This document shows, piece by piece, positions 39,621-48,024 of a DNA stretch of 64,000 nt; within the stretch, counting starts at the first letter, position 1; each line of letters begins with the position of its first letter. The position numbers and the translations under genes are program-made. The stretch comes from Microbacterium maritypicum (GTDB lineage Bacteria > Actinomycetota > Actinomycetes > Actinomycetales > Microbacteriaceae): positions 1,426,001 to 1,490,000 of the forward strand of contig NZ_CP168030.1 of the NCBI RefSeq assembly GCF_041529975.1. The letters are read 5' to 3'. Below the pieces are notes generated by a model. It did not search any database and was not told where the DNA came from. It was given only the letters and a program-made list of their open reading frames with translations.

Positions 39621-39655
39621 CTTGATTAACTTTAGCGCATCTAAAGTTAATCAAG
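39621..39655. promoter_or_regulatory. 35-bp perfect palindrome upstream of the Fic gene
   Basis: CTTGATTAACTTTAG, spacer cgcat, CTAAAGTTAATCAAG: 15-bp perfect arms, strikingly AT-rich in this genome. It is 31 bp upstream of the Fic start, and its right arm includes the TetR stop codon (39651-39653). Likely operator/promoter for Fic and possibly a terminator for TetR. Confidence 0.8.
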
Positions 39656-40265
39656 TCCGGAGTTCGGCGATCTTCGCCTCGATCGGCGCCCAGCCGCTGT
39701 CGAGCAGCCGGAATCCTGCGTCCAGGGTGCCGAGGGGGTCGTCGCTGTCGTTGACGAGCAGCTGCATCTGCAGCACGAACCGGGCGTAGACACGGATCTC
39801 GGCGATCGGGTCGGCGAGACCGAGTTCTTCGGCGATGGCGTCGGCGAGCGCGTCTTCGTGCCGGAGCCACATCTTCGCCGCGTAATCGCGCAGTGCCGGC
39901 GTCTCGTTGAGGAAGCGCAGGAACACACGGGTGACGTCGTTGCCGTGCTCGTCGACGTTCGCGCGGAGCTCGGCCGTATAGAAGTCGTGGATCGCACGGT
40001 TGATCGTGGTGCCCGTCGGCCGGTCTCGGACGGTGGAGACGAGGCGGTCGCGCTGCTCGTCGTCCTCGTCGAAGACGAGGGCTTCCTTCTGCGGGAAGTG
40101 CGCGAAGACGGTGGTGGGGGAGACGTCGGCGGCGTCGGCGACCTCGCGGATGCTCACGTTGTCGAAGCCGCGCTCGAGGAACATCATCGTCGCGACGTCG
40201 GAGATCGCCTTGCGGGTCGCGGCCTTCTTCCGTTCGCGGCGCCCGAGGGGCTCTGGGGTCGTCAT
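39651..40265 (-). CDS. TetR/AcrR-family regulator
   Basis: A 204-aa regulator with HTH (ISDVATMMFLERGFDNVSIR, then EVADAADVSPTTVFAHFPQK) and a helical ligand domain. Divergent from an MFS exporter; the 70-bp shared region has CCA-N-TGG inverted repeats over the exporter promoter. It is probably the exporter's drug-responsive repressor. ATG 40265 follows TAAGGT (40272-40277, minus) by 6 nt. The last codon and stop lie inside the Fic palindrome. Confidence 0.88.
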   Translation of the reverse strand: MTTPEPLGRRERKKAATRKAISDVATMMFLERGFDNVSIREVADAADVSPTTVFAHFPQKEALVFDEDDEQRDRLVSTVRDRPTGTTINRAIHDFYTAELRANVDEHGNDVTRVFLRFLNETPALRDYAAKMWLRHEDALADAIAEELGLADPIAEIRVYARFVLQMQLLVNDSDDPLGTLDAGFRLLDSGWAPIEAKIAELRT

Positions 40266-40271
40266 GTCCTC

Positions 40272-40277
40272 ACCTTA
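40272..40277 (-). promoter_or_regulatory. -10 box of leaderless TetR transcript
   Basis: TAAGGT on the minus strand, 6 nt, ATG 40265. Confidence 0.55.
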
Positions 40278-40287
40278 TCGTGAACCG

Positions 40288-40320
40288 ACCACAAAACTGG
40301 CTTGACACCAAAACTGGTAT
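40288..40320. promoter_or_regulatory. Candidate TetR operator region of the MFS exporter
   Basis: ACCACAAAACTGG followed by ACCAAAACTGGT: AAAACTGG is directly repeated and each copy forms a CCA/TGG dyad. The second overlaps the spacer between the -35 and -10 of the exporter promoter. Confidence 0.6.
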
Positions 40321-40329
40321 CGCTACACT
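40302..40329 (+). promoter_or_regulatory. Promoter of leaderless MFS exporter transcript
   Basis: Consensus -35 TTGACA (40302-40307), 16-bp spacer, -10 TACACT (40324-40329), then 6 nt to ATG 40336. This is the best-formed promoter in the window. Confidence 0.8.
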
Positions 40330-40335
40330 TTCGGT

Positions 40336-41649
40336 ATGACTTCACCTAACACCCTCACGCGTCGGGAACAGAACCGCGCGTGGATCATGCTCATCGTGCT
40401 GACGATGCTGACTGTCATCGGGATGACGGTCGTCCTCCCCGTCCTGCCTTTCGTGGTGCTCCAGTACGTCTCGCACGAGAGTGACCTCGCCATCTGGGTG
40501 GGCGTGCTCGAGGCGGTCAACGGGCTCTGCGCCTTCCTGGCCGCACCGTTCCTCGGCCGCCTCTCCGACCGGTTCGGCCGTCGACCCGTCATCATCGTCG
40601 CCGCCTTCGGGGCCGCGTTCTCGATGGCGCTGTTCGGCATCGGCGGCGCGATCTGGGTCCTCGTCCTCGCCCGCGTCATCCAGGGATTGACGGCGGGCGA
40701 CCTGCCGGCCCTCTTCGCCTACCTCGCCGACATCACCCCGCCCGAGCAGCGTGCCAAGCGCTTCGGCCTGCTCGGTGCGCTGTCCGGCATCGGGACCATG
40801 ATCGGCCCGGGGATCGGCGGTCTGCTCGCCGCCGTGAGCCTCCAACTCCCGGTCTTCCTCACTGCCGCGGTCGCCCTCACGATCGCGATCCTCAGTATCT
40901 TCCTGCTCCCCGAGAGCCTGAAGCCCGGCAACCGCATCGCCACGATCAAGCTCCGTGATGTGCAGCCCTTCGCGGTGTTCAAGGAGGCGTTCGGACGCAA
41001 GGAGCTGCGCGGGCTCATGATCGGCTTCGGCCTGCTCGCCCTGCCGTTCGGCTTCTTCGTGAACAACTTCAGCGTGCTGGCGCTCGACTCGATCCAGTGG
41101 GGGCCGACGCAGATCGGACTCCTGACCGCGGCGGTCGGCATCATCGACATCCTCATCCAGGGTGTGCTACTCGGCATCCTGCTCCCGCGCATCGGGGAGC
41201 GCGGTGTGATCGTGAGCGGCATCATCGCGCAGATGATCGGCCTCGCGGCCCTCGCCATCGTGGCCTCCATCTTCGCTCAGCCGTGGGTGTTCATCGTCGG
41301 CGCGCTCATGCTCGCCGCCGGCCAGGGTGCCTCGCAGGCCGCGATGGACGGCGCCATGTCGAACGCCGTCGGCGACGACGAGCAGGGCTGGCTCGGCGGA
41401 GCGACGCAGTCGCTGAACGCGGCCATGGGCACGGCGGCCCCGCTCGTCGCGGGCGCGCTCTACGCCCTGGGCAGCCCCGCCGCGCCGTACTGGCTGGGCG
41501 TCGCGATCATGATCGTCGCGGTGATCGTCGTCAGCCGCGCACACATCGCGAACACTGCCAAGCGCCCGGTCGGCGCGGATGCGGATGCGGATGCCCCGAG
41601 GGAGTCCGTCGTGCAGCGTGATCCGTCGGCTGGTGTATTGACAGATTGA
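40336..41649 (+). CDS. MFS multidrug/tetracycline-type exporter
   Basis: A 437-aa protein with 12 predicted TM helices. Motif A GRLSDRFGRRPV between TM2 and TM3 and a motif-C-like GIGTMIGPGIGGLLA in TM5 mark drug:H+ antiporters of the DHA1 type (TetA-like). The C-terminus is hydrophilic with a short Ala-Asp repeat (GADADADA). Controlled by the divergent TetR gene. Substrate unknown. Confidence 0.88.
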   Translation: MTSPNTLTRREQNRAWIMLIVLTMLTVIGMTVVLPVLPFVVLQYVSHESDLAIWVGVLEAVNGLCAFLAAPFLGRLSDRFGRRPVIIVAAFGAAFSMALFGIGGAIWVLVLARVIQGLTAGDLPALFAYLADITPPEQRAKRFGLLGALSGIGTMIGPGIGGLLAAVSLQLPVFLTAAVALTIAILSIFLLPESLKPGNRIATIKLRDVQPFAVFKEAFGRKELRGLMIGFGLLALPFGFFVNNFSVLALDSIQWGPTQIGLLTAAVGIIDILIQGVLLGILLPRIGERGVIVSGIIAQMIGLAALAIVASIFAQPWVFIVGALMLAAGQGASQAAMDGAMSNAVGDDEQGWLGGATQSLNAAMGTAAPLVAGALYALGSPAAPYWLGVAIMIVAVIVVSRAHIANTAKRPVGADADADAPRESVVQRDPSAGVLTD

Positions 41650-41666
41650 TACACCACGGGCAGACT
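41638..41666 (+). promoter_or_regulatory. Promoter of the membrane-protein/GntR operon
   Basis: TTGACA (41638-41643), 17-bp spacer, CAGACT (41661-41666). The -35 overlaps the MFS stop codon. Confidence 0.5.
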
Positions 41667-41667
41667 C

Positions 41668-41687
41668 TGTATCACCTGAGTGATACA
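41668..41687. promoter_or_regulatory. GntR (YtrA-type) operator
   Basis: TGTATCA-cctgag-TGATACA, perfect 7-bp arms, between the promoter and the CGGAGG ribosome binding site. An additional half-site TTGATACAC lies at 41646-41654 within the promoter spacer. Confidence 0.72.
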
Positions 41688-41700
41688 CGGAGGCAGAATC

Positions 41701-42657
41701 ATGGCGGGGATCGCGCTTGTCGGATACATCGTTTGCGTCGCGGCGGTGGTCGCCGTCGTGTGGTTGGTCGTCCGTGGCCGTCCACGGCGAATCGAGCCGC
41801 TGGCGGCATCCGTCCAGTCGCTTCTCGACGCGGCCAGGCGGCGGGCGGTGATCGCCGTCGTCTTCTCCGGCGCCGTGATCGTCGCCCTCTTTCTGGCCGG
41901 GTCCTTCCTGCAGTCGTTGGTGGGACTTCCGATCGCTCTCGCCCCTGCCCTGGGCGGCTCTGCGGGCTTGCTTCTCTACTCCGCCACCCCGCCTCGTGCG
42001 GTCGTGGTCGCCTCCGGCGCCGCACGCGAGGCGTCCCTGACACCGCGGACGCCGTTGTCGTTCGTGCCCCCGCTGGGAGCGGGCCTGCTCGCGGCGGCCG
42101 TGATCCTCCAGGTCGCGTTCCTCATCTTCACGGGGGTGACGTCGAGTCCGGACGGATCGGGCCGCTACCGGACCATCGCCTTCCAGACCGCGGACTCCGC
42201 CAGCGCCAGCAGCCCCTACCCCGGTTGGTTCTATGGTGTTCCTCTTCTCGTGGCGACGGTGGTCCTCGTGGCAGCCACGTTCCTCGCGCTCTGGCGCGTC
42301 AGCTCCACGCCCGCACTGCCCCAGCGTGAGCGCGCCGACGTGGATGCCGGCTGGCGGCGGGCGACCAATCGGATCATCCTCGCCGTCGGCGGCGCGATGC
42401 TCCTGCTCCAGTTCGGCGGTACGGCCCTCCAATCGGGGTCGGCGATGCACAACACGTATTTCGAAGGCGTCCCCGCGATCTGGGACGTGCTCGGTCAGAC
42501 GCTTGCGGGAGCGGGACTCGTCCTGATGATCGGCAGCATCGTCGTCCTCACGCTCGCCACGCTCTGGGCCTTCACGCTCCCGGACGCGGCGCTCGCCGCC
42601 GGAGCGTCGGCCGGTCCGCGGAACGCCGAGTCCGCGCCTGCGGGACTGCCTCGATGA
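41701..42657 (+). CDS. Six-TM membrane protein in a GntR-controlled operon
   Basis: A 318-aa integral membrane protein with about six hydrophobic helices (near residues 2-22, 50-72, 77-95, 126-148, 173-195, 232-252 and one near 275). It resembles hypothetical proteins found with short GntR regulators; no domain is recognised. CGGAGG lies 7 nt before ATG 41701. It overlaps the GntR gene by ATGA, so the two form a self-regulated unit, possibly for membrane or envelope stress. Confidence 0.7.
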   Translation: MAGIALVGYIVCVAAVVAVVWLVVRGRPRRIEPLAASVQSLLDAARRRAVIAVVFSGAVIVALFLAGSFLQSLVGLPIALAPALGGSAGLLLYSATPPRAVVVASGAAREASLTPRTPLSFVPPLGAGLLAAAVILQVAFLIFTGVTSSPDGSGRYRTIAFQTADSASASSPYPGWFYGVPLLVATVVLVAATFLALWRVSSTPALPQRERADVDAGWRRATNRIILAVGGAMLLLQFGGTALQSGSAMHNTYFEGVPAIWDVLGQTLAGAGLVLMIGSIVVLTLATLWAFTLPDAALAAGASAGPRNAESAPAGLPR

Positions 42658-43025
42658 TCACCTTCGATCCGCAGAGCAGCGTCGTCCCCTTCGAGCAGAT
42701 CCGCGGGCAGATCACCGACCTGATCCGCTCCGGGGACCTCGCCGACGGCCAGAGACTGCCCTCCATACGCCAACTCGCCGCCGATCTGCGCGTCGCGGCC
42801 GGGACGGCGGCGAAGGCCTACGCGACCCTCGAATCCGAAGGTCTCATCGAAACCAGCAGAACTCGAGGAACCCGAGTCGCGCCGGGGAAAGCACATCCTC
42901 CAGAGGTTCAGCGTGCGGCGAAGCGCTACGTGAGCACCATCGGCGATCTCGACCTCGACCAGGCCCTCAGTGCCGTCCGGACCGCCTGGCTCGCACTGCA
43001 CCCCCAGACGCCCGCGGCGCACTGA
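42654..43025 (+). CDS. Short GntR-family regulator (YtrA subfamily)
   Basis: A 123-aa protein: winged helix (IRSGDLADGQRLPSIRQLAA and VAAGTAAKAYATLESEGLI, about 24-68) plus a ~45-aa helical dimerisation tail, the YtrA layout. It is the second gene of its operon. The TGTATCA/TGATACA palindrome ahead of the operon is the expected binding site. The ligand is not known. Confidence 0.88.
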   Translation: MITFDPQSSVVPFEQIRGQITDLIRSGDLADGQRLPSIRQLAADLRVAAGTAAKAYATLESEGLIETSRTRGTRVAPGKAHPPEVQRAAKRYVSTIGDLDLDQALSAVRTAWLALHPQTPAAH

Positions 43026-43060
43026 GCCGATCCGGGGCCTTCGGGCGTCGCGTGGTTTCG

Positions 43061-43903
43061 TCAGCGGACATCCGCCGCGTGCGCGACCGGGCGCGGGAGT
43101 TCCCGCAGCCGCACGATCGATGCGAGCAGCTCTTCGGGGGAGGTGCCGAGACTCCCGAGCGCCTCGGCGGCCGCCGCACTGAACCCGCGGGTGTCGATCG
43201 GCAGGCGAGCGACGTTCGTGACGAGCCCCTTCTCGTTCGTGACCCAGTTGCCGGCCGAGGCGTGCCAGGCGTGCGCGGTGAGCATGGTCGTCGTGGTCCC
43301 GCACAGCGACACGTAGGCGACGTCACCGGACTTCGCACCCTTCACGGCGGCGTTCAGCAGGAAGTCGACCTGCCAGAGGTTCGTGAGGAACGCGTCCCGC
43401 AGTGCCTCCGGGTAGGGGGTGACGCTGCGGGCGAGGCCGATCAGGATCCCCTCCGGGTCGCGCAGCGGCACACTCGTCGCGACCTCGCCGGCGTAGGCGA
43501 CGTCGAGGAAGCCGAGCGGATGCCCCGGCTGGGCGTGGAACGCGAACTCGCCCCTCGCGGCGCGAGCGCACTGCTCCGCCACCCGGTCCACGTCGCGGAG
43601 GATGAGATCGACCGGCACGCCGTCGACGATCAGCCAGGCGCCGCCGTCGACCCATGGACCCCAGCCGCCCCGTTCGGCGATCTCGACGGGCGCACCCGTC
43701 CAGCTGCTCGCCACACGCCCCAGGCCCGCGCGGTCGACGTCCGCGTCGACATAGAGACCCAGGTCGATGTCGGAGTCCGGGCGATGCGTGCCCCGGGCTC
43801 GGCTGCCTCCGAGTGTGACGGCGCGCACACCGGGCACGCCGGTGAGTTCGTCGGCCATGGAGCGGAGGCGGTCTTCATCGAGCACGACACCGATCGTACT
43901 CAC
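43061..43903 (-). CDS. Nucleotidyltransferase-domain protein
   Basis: A 280-aa protein with the minimal nucleotidyltransferase core GGSRARGTHRPDSDIDLGLY (GS...DxD, about 32-51) and a third acidic residue in VDLILRDVD. The C-terminal half is helical (DUF4037-like in feel, not certain). Such proteins include antibiotic adenylyltransferases and toxin-type enzymes. No partner HEPN or MntA/HepT-type gene is adjacent, so an antibiotic-like or orphan role is as likely. Start GTG 43903. Confidence 0.75.
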   Translation of the reverse strand: MSTIGVVLDEDRLRSMADELTGVPGVRAVTLGGSRARGTHRPDSDIDLGLYVDADVDRAGLGRVASSWTGAPVEIAERGGWGPWVDGGAWLIVDGVPVDLILRDVDRVAEQCARAARGEFAFHAQPGHPLGFLDVAYAGEVATSVPLRDPEGILIGLARSVTPYPEALRDAFLTNLWQVDFLLNAAVKGAKSGDVAYVSLCGTTTTMLTAHAWHASAGNWVTNEKGLVTNVARLPIDTRGFSAAAAEALGSLGTSPEELLASIVRLRELPRPVAHAADVR

Positions 43904-43978
43904 GTCGTGCCCGCCGGGTGCGGGGCGGGTGATATCCGGAAATCCGCATCGCGTTGTGTTATCCGGAAAACGTAATAG
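43904..43978. other. Intergenic region with direct repeat
   Basis: TATCCGGAAA occurs at 43933 and 43960 (27-bp period), partly symmetrical (TCCGGA). Probably a regulator site or promoter element of the nucleotidyltransferase gene. Confidence 0.4.
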
Positions 43979-46057
43979 TCAGTCCCTTCCACCGCCGCGG
44001 ACGAGCTCGAGTCCGGCCCCGGCGAACTGCCGCAGGGTGGCATCCGGCAGGAACGCCCGCGTGAGCGCGCCGCCGATGCGGGTGAGATCGCTCTCGTCGC
44101 GGAACAGGAGGTACATGGTCTCGTAGCGCGGGTGGAACTTCTGCTTGAAACGGTGCAGTGAGCCGAAGCCGTAGACCGGCTCCAGGGCATCCGCGAGTCG
44201 CTCGCTCAGCGCGGCGATCACACCGGCATCCGGCGGATAGTCGTGGGCGAGGGGAGCGCCGGAGAGCGACATGATCTCGGCCCCCTCCTCGGAGAACTGC
44301 TTCGCTGAGGATCCGATGAGATATTCCATCACCGGGCCGAACCCGCCGTCGCGGCGGCGCATCAGATCGAGCGTCCACCCGCGCACCGCACCGTCGCCGC
44401 CGTACACGGGCAGCCACGAGAGGAACCCGTCGATGTCGCCGTTGGGGGCGACGGCCAGCGCGAGGCGCACCTCCGGGTCCTCCGCCTCATCGAGCGTGCC
44501 GAGGGTGAAGCGCATCTCCGGCAGATCCTTGTCGCCGACCCAGGCTTCGGAGATCGCCCGCAGCTGCTGCTGCACACCCCAGGACTCGGCCTTCAGGTGC
44601 GTCATCCGGAAGGTCATGTCGTCGCGGCCGGCTCTGTTGAGTGAGGTGCGCACGGAGTTCCACCGCTTACCCGTGAACTCCAGCCCCGGCAGGTCGACGA
44701 TCGTGTCGTCGGCCACGACGATGCTGCGCCAGGTCGAGGGCACGGCGGCCCGGGTGGCCTCATCGGCGCTGAAGAAGCACGGCACGAGACCTGCCTGCTC
44801 AGCGGTGCGGATGAACTCCGTCACGGCCTCGGCGCGAGAATCCGCCGGGCCGATCGGGTCGGCGAGCGCCAGAGCCACGCCGTTGCGCCGCTGGTACGCG
44901 ACGATGCCGCCGGTCACCCGGGCGTAGCTGTTGCCGTCCCAGGTCGTCATCCACGACAGGGTGCCTCCGCCGTGCGTGCGCAGCTCCTTCTTCATGTCGT
45001 CCGCCGTGGGGGAGGGCTGGATGCCGAGCTTCGTCTTGCGCCTGGCCCCGAACGCCCGGCGCACCCAGATGAGGTAGACGAGCATGACCAACCAGAGGAA
45101 ACCGTTCGCCAGGGAGAGCTCGGTCTCGCCGTCCCAGCGGAAGTCGACCTGGGCCTGGCTGAAGACGGTGATGAGGGTGAGCACGAGCGCCGCGACCAGG
45201 ACGTTGAAGAGGCCGAGCAGCAGTGCGAGCACCCAGGTCCAGCGGCGGCCGCGGCGCAGACCGTTCACGAGCACCAGGATCACGACGACGTCGATCGCGA
45301 GGTCGATGAAGCCACCCGATGCGGGTTCGGTCGGGCCGAACGGGCCGTCGGTGGGGAGGAGGGTCGTGATGATCTCGACCGCGCCGAGCACGAGGATGGC
45401 GATCACCGCGATCAGCCTCTGCTCGCGGACGGTCGTGTGCCGCACGCGCAGCGAGCGGTCGACCACGAGGATCAGCAGCACGGCGAGCAGGTGCTCGAGG
45501 TCGGCGATCTTGCCCCAGAACAGCATCGCGATGAACACGAAGCCGAGCAGGATCAGCCAGCCGCGCACCCGCCACGGTGGGCGGAACAGTCCGACGGCCG
45601 CGGCGATGCAGGCCATGGTTCCGCCTGATGCTCCGACGTCGAGCGCCTGCGCCTGGGTCGTGGCCCACTCCCAGGGGAACTGCGAGAGCAGGAGGAGCAG
45701 CAGCGCGGTGGCGAAGATCGCGAACAGCTGACCGATCCAGTAGTACGCGAGTGCGACCCGCGATCCGCGCCGGAACTCCAGGTACGCCATGCCCCAGAAG
45801 CCGGCGATCGTGAACACGTAGACCCACGGCTGGTTCACGAAGAACGTGCCGGTCAGCGGGGTCCACCACTTGCCGTCGACGAGGTTCGGCAGACCGTAGG
45901 CCACGGTCGGGAACAGCTTCGTGTCCTCGAACGGTGCCCAGAGCCCGTTCCAGGCGACCCCGACGATGAGGATGAGCAGCGCCATGATCAGCGTCGCCGG
46001 GATGCGGCGGACGACGGCGATGGCCGGGCGGGGCGTGGGGGAGCGCTCCTCAGTCAT
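43979..46057 (-). CDS. Rhomboid-like membrane domain fused to DUF2156 (MprF-type) domain
   Basis: A 692-aa protein. Residues about 20-210 look rhomboid-like: WWTPLTGTF, GASG with Ser 144, and a TM His at 189 (DLEHLLAVLLI). Residues ~215-350 add further TM helices. Residues ~365-680 are a GNAT-like DUF2156 domain (lysyl-PG synthetase C-terminal type) with DPIGPADSRAEAVTEFI and FKQKFHPRYETMYLLF. The C-terminal domain suggests transfer of an aminoacyl group to membrane lipid; a flippase domain as in MprF is not evident. ATG 46057 follows TACGCT (46064-46069) by 6 nt. Confidence 0.75.
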   Translation of the reverse strand: MTEERSPTPRPAIAVVRRIPATLIMALLILIVGVAWNGLWAPFEDTKLFPTVAYGLPNLVDGKWWTPLTGTFFVNQPWVYVFTIAGFWGMAYLEFRRGSRVALAYYWIGQLFAIFATALLLLLLSQFPWEWATTQAQALDVGASGGTMACIAAAVGLFRPPWRVRGWLILLGFVFIAMLFWGKIADLEHLLAVLLILVVDRSLRVRHTTVREQRLIAVIAILVLGAVEIITTLLPTDGPFGPTEPASGGFIDLAIDVVVILVLVNGLRRGRRWTWVLALLLGLFNVLVAALVLTLITVFSQAQVDFRWDGETELSLANGFLWLVMLVYLIWVRRAFGARRKTKLGIQPSPTADDMKKELRTHGGGTLSWMTTWDGNSYARVTGGIVAYQRRNGVALALADPIGPADSRAEAVTEFIRTAEQAGLVPCFFSADEATRAAVPSTWRSIVVADDTIVDLPGLEFTGKRWNSVRTSLNRAGRDDMTFRMTHLKAESWGVQQQLRAISEAWVGDKDLPEMRFTLGTLDEAEDPEVRLALAVAPNGDIDGFLSWLPVYGGDGAVRGWTLDLMRRRDGGFGPVMEYLIGSSAKQFSEEGAEIMSLSGAPLAHDYPPDAGVIAALSERLADALEPVYGFGSLHRFKQKFHPRYETMYLLFRDESDLTRIGGALTRAFLPDATLRQFAGAGLELVRGGGRD

Positions 46058-46063
46058 GCGCTC

Positions 46064-46069
46064 AGCGTA
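46064..46069 (-). promoter_or_regulatory. -10 box of leaderless DUF2156-fusion transcript
   Basis: TACGCT on the minus strand, 6 nt, ATG 46057. Confidence 0.65.
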
Positions 46070-46091
46070 GCGAGGGGGCTCCGTGCTGTGG

Positions 46092-46898
46092 CTACTCGCC
46101 GCGCAGCACCCGGCGGAGCTCCGCGATCTCGTCGTTCGTCATGCCGCCGCTGCGCAGATAGCCCGAGACGTCGCCGTGGTTCGCGTCGATCCACTCCAGG
46201 GCCGCCTCGATTGCCGAGGCGGGAGACTCGGTTGCCAGCGTCTTGAGGGCGGGCGTGAGGGGGACGCCGAGAGAGGTGATGAGCGCGGTGAGAGCCTCGG
46301 CGAAACCGAGAGCCAGGTTCTTCTCCGTCTGCGTGTAGTCCTCGACGATCGCTTCGCGCGGCACCCCGGCGACCGACAGCAGGATGGCCGCCGCGAGTCC
46401 GGTGCGATCCTTGCCCGCGGTGCAGTGGAACAGCACGCCGGGGCTGTCGGTGCGCGACGCGGCGAGCACGGTGCGCGCGACGGTCGCGAACTGCGCGGCG
46501 CTCGCCTCCAGGATGGCCACGTACAGTCCCTCCAGCGTCGGCACCTGCTTGAGCACGTCGGCGACCTGCGTGACCGACAGGCTCGCGCCGCCCGCCGCGG
46601 GAAGCAGCTGCTTCACCATCTCGTCCATGGCGCCGCCCTGCATCGGCAGGGGCAGCAGGGTGACGCTGCCGTCTTCGGGAAGCCGGTCCGCCGCGCGGGA
46701 GCGCTCGCCGTCGGTGCGCAGGTCGATCACGGTCCCGATGCGGAGGTCGACGAGCTCCTGCAGCCCCTCGTCGGTGAGCCCTGCGAGGGCGTCGGAGCGG
46801 AAGAGGAGACCGGAGGCGAGCGTTCCGCCGCCGGTGAGCGGGAGCCCGGTGAGCTCTCGAGCGTTGTGCGTCCCCTGCAGAATCGACGTCAGTTCCAT
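46092..46898 (-). CDS. Tyrosine/serine protein phosphatase (Y_phosphatase3 type)
   Basis: A 268-aa protein with the P-loop HCTAGKDRTG (Cys 159, Arg 165) and the N-terminal RDLG-like region NARELTGLPLTGGG, as in MptpB-like phosphatases. It dephosphorylates phosphotyrosine or phosphoinositide substrates; targets unknown. AGGAGAGGG precedes ATG 46898. Confidence 0.88.
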   Translation of the reverse strand: MELTSILQGTHNARELTGLPLTGGGTLASGLLFRSDALAGLTDEGLQELVDLRIGTVIDLRTDGERSRAADRLPEDGSVTLLPLPMQGGAMDEMVKQLLPAAGGASLSVTQVADVLKQVPTLEGLYVAILEASAAQFATVARTVLAASRTDSPGVLFHCTAGKDRTGLAAAILLSVAGVPREAIVEDYTQTEKNLALGFAEALTALITSLGVPLTPALKTLATESPASAIEAALEWIDANHGDVSGYLRSGGMTNDEIAELRRVLRGE

Positions 46899-47037
46899 GG
46901 TCGTCCGGGCCCTCTCCTGATTTTGGTCTCAGCGTATCGGGAGTGCACATCCGGCGTTCTCACCGTTTCGGGGTGGGCGTGGACGTTTCGTCCTGTGCTG
47001 CACATATACAGGTATGGACCGAATCGAGGAGAACGAG

Positions 47038-48024
47038 ATGCGCGGCATCGGGGATGACGATCTGGACCGCGCGCTGCAGGTCGCGGGCGAGCTGATCGCG
47101 CCGCGAACGCCGGAGCTGGAATGGGAGCTGGCGAGGCTCTCGGTCGCGACGAGAACGCGTGGTCGGCGAACTCGCTCCCATCGGGTCGGAGCGATCGCGG
47201 CCGCCGGTGGTGTCGCCCTCTTGTTGGCGGGCGGCGCAGCGGCCGCGGCCACAGGCCTCTGGCGGCCGTGGGCGGAGACGCCGGACGGGACGTTCACCTA
47301 TGTGCTGCCCAGCGGGATCGAATGCGAGGAGCGGGTGGGCGAGATCACGGCCGAGAATCCCGAGGTGCGCGCGGCGATCCAGAGCATCTTCCGGGACACC
47401 GACGTCGTCGCGGCGGCCGATCCCGCGCAGTGGGAGCGTCGGCTGGAAGCGCAGCCCGACGTCACCGAGACCGCCCGCTCGTGGATCGAATCGGGCCGCT
47501 CCGCCCTCCCCACAGTCGACGACGTCATCGCGCAGATGGCCATGTCGCGCGCGGTGAACGACGTCGTCATCACCGAACTCGAGGAGCGCGGGTTCGACCC
47601 CGAGCGGCCGGACAACATGATCGCCTCGAGCGGGCAGGCGATCTGCACGGAGGAGGGCCGGCGAACCCGGTGTCGGGAGGGGGCGCCCGAGCCCGTGCCC
47701 TCGATTGCATCTCGGCATGCTCGCCGGATCTGCTGGCGTATTTCGAACGGAGAACGGCGAGCGCTGACGCCGCCGATCTCCTGTCCGAGACGATGCTCAC
47801 GGCATGGCGGCGGATCGACGACCTGCCGAAGGACGACATCGAGGCGCGGATGTGGCTGTTCGGGGTCGCGAGGCGGATCCTCGCGAACGCCGAACGGGCA
47901 TCCGTGCGGCGGTGGAAGCTCGCGGAGCGACTGCGGGGCCACCTGGCCACCCACCCGCACACGCACGACGATGCCCAGGCGATCGATGTGCGTGATGCGG
48001 TCCGCCGGCTCCCGGACGATCTGA
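47038..48024 (+). CDS. Anti-sigma-like membrane protein running out of frame into a sigma gene
   Basis: From ATG 47038 (GAGGAG upstream; ATG 47014 is an alternative) the frame encodes a cytoplasmic N-terminus, one TM helix (VGAIAAAGGVALLLAGGAAA) and an extracytoplasmic part to about codon 220. Meaningful coding stops near 47700: downstream the frame loses GC-rich third positions and reads as a basic shadow of the sigma gene up to 48024. No stop codon separates the two. The layout resembles a single-TM anti-sigma or sigma-associated protein, but its 3' end seems lost by deletion or frameshift. Confidence 0.55.
   Translation: MRGIGDDDLDRALQVAGELIAPRTPELEWELARLSVATRTRGRRTRSHRVGAIAAAGGVALLLAGGAAAAATGLWRPWAETPDGTFTYVLPSGIECEERVGEITAENPEVRAAIQSIFRDTDVVAAADPAQWERRLEAQPDVTETARSWIESGRSALPTVDDVIAQMAMSRAVNDVVITELEERGFDPERPDNMIASSGQAICTEEGRRTRCREGAPEPVPSIASRHARRICWRISNGERRALTPPISCPRRCSRHGGGSTTCRRTTSRRGCGCSGSRGGSSRTPNGHPCGGGSSRSDCGATWPPTRTRTTMPRRSMCVMRSAGSRTI

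Noticed and set aside
43061..43903. MntA/HepT toxin-antitoxin system
   Set aside because: A nucleotidyltransferase core is present, but no HEPN partner gene lies next to it and the protein is larger than MntA.
47014..47037. ATG 47014 as start of the anti-sigma-like gene
   Set aside because: It has only 3 nt between a TATACA-like box and the ATG, whereas ATG 47038 has a good GAGGAG site; kept as alternative.
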